NCBI GenBank assembly: GCA_039029915.1
Contig: JBCCFD010000282.1
Span: forward strand, 1-10,176
DNA length: 10,176 nucleotides
Direction: 5' to 3'
From: QQUD01 sp039029915
Lineage (GTDB): Bacteria; Chloroflexota; Anaerolineae; Promineifilales; Promineifilaceae
Part shown: piece by piece, positions 6,830 to 10,176 of the stretch
Layout: each line of letters starts with the position of its first letter
How positions within the stretch are numbered: the first letter of the stretch is position 1
The notes under the pieces: generated by a model
What the model was told of the DNA's origin: nothing
Databases searched by the model: none
What the model saw: the letters and a program-made list of their open reading frames with translations, nothing else
Made by a program: the position numbers and the translations under genes

Positions 6830-6952
6830 AGGCTATTACCAAAGTAGAGAAATTTATAAAAACGCACTGACCTGTCATTCCTGCGAAGGCAGGAATCCAC
6901 ACACGAATGGATACCCGCGAAGGCGGGTATGACAGACTTTGGTAAAAGCCTG
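6830..6952. mobile_element. MITE-like element with terminal inverted repeats and flanking direct repeats
   Basis: This is a non-coding 123-bp unit. Its left end AGGCTATTACCAAAGT (6830-6845) is matched in reverse complement by ACTTTGGTAAAAGCCT (6936-6951) at 15 of 16 positions. The unit is flanked by the exact 9-bp direct repeat AAAAACACC (6821-6829 and 6955-6963), extending to 10 of 11 matches, as a target-site duplication would be. Most of its right half is a second nested palindrome (6872-6935). There is no transposase inside, so it would need to be mobilised in trans. The A-rich direct repeats could be coincidental, and other copies are needed to confirm the borders. Confidence 0.6.
6872..6935. 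repeat. Double-hairpin intergenic repeat of the GTCATTCC type
   Basis: The outer arms CTGTCAT (6872-6878) and ATGACAG (6929-6935) are perfect complements. Inside are two perfect 8-bp stems, each with a GAAG loop: ATTCCTGC/GCAGGAAT (6877-6896) and ATACCCGC/GCGGGTAT (6911-6930). ATCCA/TGGAT pair between them. This closely resembles the GTCATTCCCGC...GCGGGAAT palindromic repeats that recur between genes in many bacteria. The two stems have diverged in compensated pairs. Confidence 0.8.
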
Positions 6953-6969
6953 TAAAAAACACCTTATTG

Positions 6970-6987
6970 ATTGACCGCTTGGTCAAT
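6970..6987. promoter_or_regulatory. TetR-type operator upstream of the acyl-CoA dehydrogenase gene
   Basis: ATTGACC-GCTT-GGTCAAT is a dyad with perfect 7-bp arms. Its reverse complement matches the dyad in front of tetR (9567-9584) at 17 of 18 positions. It overlaps the -35 box of the promoter described next, as expected for a repressor site. Confidence 0.82.
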
Positions 6988-6999
6988 ATTCACTACAAT
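6971..6999 (+). promoter_or_regulatory. Sigma-70-type promoter for the acyl-CoA catabolic genes
   Basis: TTGACC (6971-6976) and TACAAT (6994-6999) are separated by exactly 17 bp. Each differs by one base from the consensus (TTGACA, TATAAT). Transcription would start near 7006, leaving a leader of about 75 nt before the ATG at 7082. Confidence 0.72.
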
Positions 7000-7068
7000 C
7001 CTCAAATAGATTCAGATAACCAGTTACCTTATCCCTAATCACCACGGCTCACACTTTTCACACCCCAC

Positions 7069-7074
7069 AAGGAG
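7069..7074 (+). promoter_or_regulatory. Ribosome binding site AAGGAG for the acyl-CoA dehydrogenase
   Basis: AAGGAG is 7 bp before the ATG at 7082 and supports that start. Confidence 0.85.
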
Positions 7075-7081
7075 ACGCCCC

Positions 7082-8227
7082 ATGCAACCGTTTATGTATG
7101 AAGAAGAACATCGCATGTTTCGAGATGCATTTAAGGAATACGTTCAGCGGGTGGCTGCGCCAAACGAAGAGCGGTGGGTGGAGGCTGGCGTCGTTGATCG
7201 GGAGGCGTGGCTAGAAGCAGGTGAAAGCGGCTTTTTAGCGATGGATGTGCCTGAAGAGTATGGCGGTATGGGCGTCAAAGATTTTCGTTTCAACACGATG
7301 GTTAGTGAAGAGATGGCTTATGCGCATGTGTCTAGCCTTGGTTTTAGCGTCCACACTGACATCGTCGTACCTTATATTATTCGCCTCGGCACTGACGAAC
7401 AAAAAAAGCGCTGGCTGCCCAAAGCAGTGTCCGGTGAAATGATTGCCGCCATCGGCATGACGGAGCCGAATACGGGGAGTGATTTGAAGGGGATTCAGAC
7501 AACGGCCGTTAAACAAGCTGACGGTAGCTACATCCTCAACGGCCAAAAAACATTTATTACCAATGGGTTCTTAGCTGGACTATGTATCGTCGTTTGTCGT
7601 ACCGATGTGGAAGCGGGCCATCGCGGTATTAGCCTGCTCGTTATTGAAGACGGTATGGCTGGATTTAATCACAGCCGGAAGCTCAGCAAGATGGGCATGC
7701 GCGGTGCTGATTTAGGGGAACTCTTTTTTGATAATGTGCCCGTTCCTGCTGAAAATCTGCTCGGCGAAGAGGGCATGGGGTTTATTTACCTGATGCAAGA
7801 GCTGCCCCAAGAGCGGTTGATCATTGGTGTCCAATCGATTGCGGCGGCTGAAGCTGCCCTTGAAGAGACCGTTCGCTACTGCAATGAGCGCGTCGCTTTT
7901 GGTAAGCCCATCGGCAAGTTCCAAAACTCTCGCTTTAAGCTGGCTGAAATGAAAACAGAAATCACCATTGGCCGTACGTTTGTCGATCAATGTATTCACG
8001 AGCTAAATGCCCAAGCGTTGACAGCTGAAAAAGCGGCCATGGCTAAGTATTGGCTCTCAGATTTGCAGGGCAAGGTGGTTGATCAATGCGTGCAGCTTCA
8101 CGGTGGGTACGGATTTATGACGGAATATCCCATCACCAAAATGTATACTGACGCCCGCGCCAGCCGCATCTACGGCGGTACCAACGAAATTATGAAAGAA
8201 ATCATCGGCCGCAGTATGGGCTTTTAA
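7082..8227 (+). CDS. Acyl-CoA dehydrogenase, long-chain (LCAD)-like
   Basis: This 381-residue, full-length flavoenzyme oxidises acyl-CoA to trans-2-enoyl-CoA with FAD, passing electrons to ETF. The FAD/substrate signature AIGMTEPNTGSDL is at 123-135. The C-terminal helical domain holds RVAFGKPIGKFQ (270-281), CVQLHGGYGF (336-345) and IYGGTNEIM (363-371). In medium- and short-chain enzymes the catalytic base is the Glu of IYEGT. Here that position is Gly (G365), and a Glu sits instead in LPQERL (E244). That is the arrangement of LCAD and isovaleryl-CoA dehydrogenase, and the C-terminal third is strikingly LCAD-like. The likely substrates are therefore long or branched acyl-CoAs. It is the first gene behind an operator-controlled promoter, and a racemase of 2-methylacyl-CoAs follows, which fits branched-chain degradation. 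Confidence 0.93.
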   Translation: MQPFMYEEEHRMFRDAFKEYVQRVAAPNEERWVEAGVVDREAWLEAGESGFLAMDVPEEYGGMGVKDFRFNTMVSEEMAYAHVSSLGFSVHTDIVVPYIIRLGTDEQKKRWLPKAVSGEMIAAIGMTEPNTGSDLKGIQTTAVKQADGSYILNGQKTFITNGFLAGLCIVVCRTDVEAGHRGISLLVIEDGMAGFNHSRKLSKMGMRGADLGELFFDNVPVPAENLLGEEGMGFIYLMQELPQERLIIGVQSIAAAEAALEETVRYCNERVAFGKPIGKFQNSRFKLAEMKTEITIGRTFVDQCIHELNAQALTAEKAAMAKYWLSDLQGKVVDQCVQLHGGYGFMTEYPITKMYTDARASRIYGGTNEIMKEIIGRSMGF

Positions 8228-8303
8228 AATCAACAACTGCTATCCCGTGTTGAAGAACCTCTGTGGTTTCCAAGCCGTTTAGAAATCACAAGCCATTCTT
8301 TAT

Positions 8304-8318
8304 AAACCTCAGAGGTTT
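8304..8318. repeat. Palindrome AAACCTC-A-GAGGTTT before the racemase gene
   Basis: Perfect 7-bp arms surround a single A. A degenerate relative, AACCTCTGTGGTT (8256-8268), lies about 48 bp upstream. No T-run follows, so it is a poor terminator candidate. It may be a short dispersed palindrome. Confidence 0.6.
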
Positions 8319-8327
8319 GCACCATTG

Positions 8328-8362
8328 TTATTTCAAAATTCGTCAATCGTTAATCTTAAATC
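8328..8362 (+). repeat. 7-bp degenerate tandem array before the racemase start
   Basis: Five heptamers, TTATTTC, AAAATTC, GTCAATC, GTTAATC and TTAAATC, end 2 bp before the ATG at 8365. The gene has no Shine-Dalgarno sequence. Confidence 0.72.
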
Positions 8363-8364
8363 TT

Positions 8365-9564
8365 ATGAGTTCACCACTAAATAACCTCAAAATTCTAGAC
8401 TTTTCCACCCTGCTTCCTGGCCCCTACGCTACGATGATGCTGGCTGATTTAGGGGCTGATGTCTTGCGTATCGAAGCCCCCAACCGACCTGATTTAACGC
8501 GCCTGCTGCCGCCGTTTGATGAAAACGGCGTGTCTGCTGGACACGGCATGCTTAATCGGAGCAAGCGCAGTTTGGGTCTGAACCTCAAAGCAGAAGGGTC
8601 TGTGGAGATTGTCAAAAAGCTGATTGTTGAGCAGGGATATGACATTGTAGTGGAGCAATCTCGTCCTGGTGTGATGGATCGGCTTGGGGTTGGGTTTGAA
8701 GCGTTAACGGCCGTATGCCCGCATCTCATCTACTGCTCACTCACGGGATATGGGCAAGATGGGCCTCTGCGCGATAGGGCGGGGCACGATATTAACTATT
8801 TAGCGCTGTCGGGGATGCTGTCGTATTACGGCCGTAAATCCCAATCTGCGCCACCACCTCTGCCAACCCAAGTCGCCGACATTGGGGCTGGGAGTTTGCA
8901 CATGGTCATTGGTTTGCTCAGCGCCGTCATCCGGCGTACTGCCACAAGCGAGGGCGGGCACGTCGATATCTCCATGTACGATGGCTCTCTGGCTTGGAAC
9001 GGCTTGGCGGCGTCTGCCGCGTTAGTGGGGGACGAGGCCATTGGTCCCGAAGAAACCACGCTCAACGGGGGCACCTTTTACGATCTGTATGAAACAAAAG
9101 ATGGCAAATTACTTTCCGTGGGGTCGCTTGAGCCCAAATTTTGGATGCAGTTTTGTACGGCGATTGAACGCCCTGATTTAGTTAACAAGGGTTTAAACTT
9201 TGATATCGCTCATCAACAAAGCTTTAAGCATGAGATTCGCGAGGTGATTCAAACAAAAACGCTAGCGGAATGGGCCGAAATTTTTGCAGCGTATGATGCG
9301 TGCGTGGAACCTGTCCTGTCGATGGGCGAATCGCTACAGCATCCTCACGCCCAAGCGCGCCATATGGTGGTTGATGTGCCCTTGCCTAGTGGCAACTTGC
9401 AAAAGCAGGTTGGCTCCCCCATTAAGATGTCCAATCACCAGCCGGTGTATCAGCACGTGGGGGCAAAATTGGGGTCAGATACGGCCGTTGTTCTACAAAG
9501 TTTAGGGTACGCCCAAGCGGAAATCGAACAGTTGGAAGCAGATGGCGTCGTCGCCTCAGCTTAA
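8365..9564 (+). CDS. Alpha-methylacyl-CoA racemase-like CaiB/BaiF CoA enzyme
   Basis: The 399 residues have the class III CoA-transferase fold. The N-terminal LKILDFSTLLPGPYA (8-22) and LADLGADVLRIEAP (26-39) form the CoA-binding part. AGHDINYLALSG (139-150) and VADIGAGS (170-177) carry the His/Asp pair H141 and D172, and LEPKFW holds a glutamate (E256). These correspond to the His, Asp and Glu used by alpha-methylacyl-CoA racemases to invert the 2-methyl centre. NGGTFYDLYETKDG and SVGSLEPKF are also closer to AMACR than to CoA transferases. AMACR supplies the (S)-epimer needed by acyl-CoA dehydrogenases, and one is encoded just upstream. A CoA transferase role is the alternative, since Asp is nucleophilic there. 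I chose ATG 8365 because family similarity starts there; the in-frame ATG at 8263 would translate the palindrome and heptamer array. Confidence 0.87.
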   Translation: MSSPLNNLKILDFSTLLPGPYATMMLADLGADVLRIEAPNRPDLTRLLPPFDENGVSAGHGMLNRSKRSLGLNLKAEGSVEIVKKLIVEQGYDIVVEQSRPGVMDRLGVGFEALTAVCPHLIYCSLTGYGQDGPLRDRAGHDINYLALSGMLSYYGRKSQSAPPPLPTQVADIGAGSLHMVIGLLSAVIRRTATSEGGHVDISMYDGSLAWNGLAASAALVGDEAIGPEETTLNGGTFYDLYETKDGKLLSVGSLEPKFWMQFCTAIERPDLVNKGLNFDIAHQQSFKHEIREVIQTKTLAEWAEIFAAYDACVEPVLSMGESLQHPHAQARHMVVDVPLPSGNLQKQVGSPIKMSNHQPVYQHVGAKLGSDTAVVLQSLGYAQAEIEQLEADGVVASA

Positions 9565-9566
9565 AA

Positions 9567-9584
9567 ATTGACCAAGCGGTCATT
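9567..9584. promoter_or_regulatory. TetR-type operator upstream of tetR
   Basis: ATTGACC-AAGC-GGTCATT contains the perfect-armed core TGACC...GGTCA. It is the reverse complement of the site at 6970-6987 with a single mismatch. It lies 24 bp before the tetR ATG and covers the -35 box, which indicates autorepression. Confidence 0.83.
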
Positions 9585-9596
9585 TTTGTTTAAAAT
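9568..9596 (+). promoter_or_regulatory. Sigma-70-type promoter of tetR
   Basis: TTGACC (9568-9573), a 17-bp spacer and TAAAAT (9591-9596) give the same layout as the promoter at 6971-6999. The expected transcription start is near 9603, only a few bases before the ATG at 9609, so the tetR mRNA would be almost leaderless. Confidence 0.72.
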
Positions 9597-9608
9597 TTTT
9601 ACATCTCT

Positions 9609-10175
9609 ATGAACGATAAACGCCAACTTTTAATCGAAGCCTCCGTTGACCTCTTTTCAGAAGAAGGGTTTTGGAACACGCCCACCGCCAAAATTGCCAA
9701 GCAGGCCAACGTCGCCAAAGGTACCCTCTTTAACTACTTTGAAACGAAAGAAGAACTCATTGAGTGCGTGTACTTAGAGCTCGTTCATGAATATGTGGCT
9801 TACATTCGTGAAGGCTGGCCTGAAGACGCTGCAATTAAAACGAAGCTTGAGCACGTTTGGTATCGCACCATTGATTGGGGGCTTAAATACCCAGAACGAT
9901 ATAAGCTCATCAGTCAGCTTAGGGTATCTGACACACTCAAGGGGATGCATCGGGATCGCGATATCGAAGAAATGTCTTTTTTGCTAGCTTTAGAACAAGA
10001 GGCGAGAGAAGATGGACTTATTGAGGACATTTCTCCTGAATACTTTCGAAGCTTAATGCGCCTCAATCTACACGCTTCGATTCGGTACGCTGAACGCCAT
10101 CAGCTCAAGGAGATGCAGCTAGTCAAACATATTGCCAAAGGGTTTGAAATCTTTTGGAAAGGAATTGCTAAATAA
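9609..10175 (+). CDS. TetR/AcrR family repressor of the acyl-CoA genes
   Basis: The 188 residues run to a stop 1 bp before the window end, so the gene is complete. The N-terminal domain fits TetR: helix 1 includes LLIEASVDLFSEEGF (7-21), and the helix-turn-helix spans 24-44 with AKIAKQANVAKGTLFNYF, followed by the usual F-x-T-K-E-E-L. The rest is an all-helical ligand and dimer domain with no recognisable specificity motif. It sits 44 bp after the racemase gene, behind its own promoter, whose -35 lies in a dyad shared with the acyl-CoA dehydrogenase promoter. Known TetR regulators of fatty-acid degradation release DNA on binding acyl-CoA. By that analogy this one would derepress 7082-10175 when substrate is present; the ligand is inference. 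No Shine-Dalgarno precedes its ATG. Confidence 0.9.
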   Translation: MNDKRQLLIEASVDLFSEEGFWNTPTAKIAKQANVAKGTLFNYFETKEELIECVYLELVHEYVAYIREGWPEDAAIKTKLEHVWYRTIDWGLKYPERYKLISQLRVSDTLKGMHRDRDIEEMSFLLALEQEAREDGLIEDISPEYFRSLMRLNLHASIRYAERHQLKEMQLVKHIAKGFEIFWKGIAK

Positions 10176-10176
10176 A

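Noticed and set aside
6792..6986. 64-aa minus-strand open frame in the gap before the acyl-CoA dehydrogenase
   Set aside because: Its sequence is the translation of the MITE-like element and its hairpins (for example VWIPAFAGMTG), a common artefact of GTCATTCC-type repeats.
8263..8364. Earlier in-frame ATG for the racemase
   Set aside because: The extra 34 residues come from the palindrome and heptamer repeats and do not fit the CaiB/BaiF N-terminus, which begins just after 8365.

Overview
The window is a compact bacterial segment with nine protein-coding genes, all on the + strand. No RNA genes or CRISPR were seen. Base composition looks close to balanced. The protein mix (vitamin-type ECF transporter, YceI lipoprotein, IsdG/HmoA-like monooxygenase, LCAD-like acyl-CoA dehydrogenase, AMACR-like racemase) and the abundance of short degenerate tandem repeats between genes would fit a Chloroflexota (Anaerolineae-like) genome. 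That placement is an inference from style, not from a marker gene.

Layout. (1) 2-340: the 3' end of a major facilitator transporter. (2) 472-4390: an ECF importer made of two tandem paralogous S components of the YkoE family, one protein with two ATPase domains (YkoD-like) and one T component (YkoC-like). The known relatives import hydroxymethylpyrimidine/thiamine. No TPP riboswitch was recognised, so the substrate is open. (3) 4448-5628: a YceI-domain lipoprotein followed 32 bp later by an IsdG/HmoA-like small monooxygenase. (4) 5775-6767: a zinc-less quinone-oxidoreductase-type MDR dehydrogenase. (5) 6768-7081: a gene-free stretch with a hairpin, a 123-bp MITE-like element with terminal inverted repeats and 9-bp flanking direct repeats, and then an operator/promoter. 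(6) 7082-10175: acyl-CoA dehydrogenase, alpha-methylacyl-CoA racemase-like CoA enzyme and a TetR regulator.

How they work together. The last three genes look like one regulated unit for degrading branched-chain or other acyl-CoAs. Two near-identical 18-bp dyads (17/18 match once one is reverse-complemented) sit in front of the acyl-CoA dehydrogenase and in front of tetR. In both places the first half of the dyad supplies the -35 box (TTGACC), followed after exactly 17 bp by a good -10 (TACAAT or TAAAAT). The simplest reading is that the TetR protein represses both promoters until an acyl-CoA-type ligand releases it.

Two genome-wide signatures stand out beyond the genes. The 8-bp palindrome ACGGCCGT occurs 14 times in about 10 kb, against roughly 0.16 expected by chance, so it is a HIP1-like iterated palindrome. 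Several genes also carry degenerate 7-bp or 8-bp tandem arrays directly ahead of the start codon. The 7-bp arrays precede genes without a Shine-Dalgarno sequence. The 8-bp arrays precede the two S-component genes, which have strong ones.
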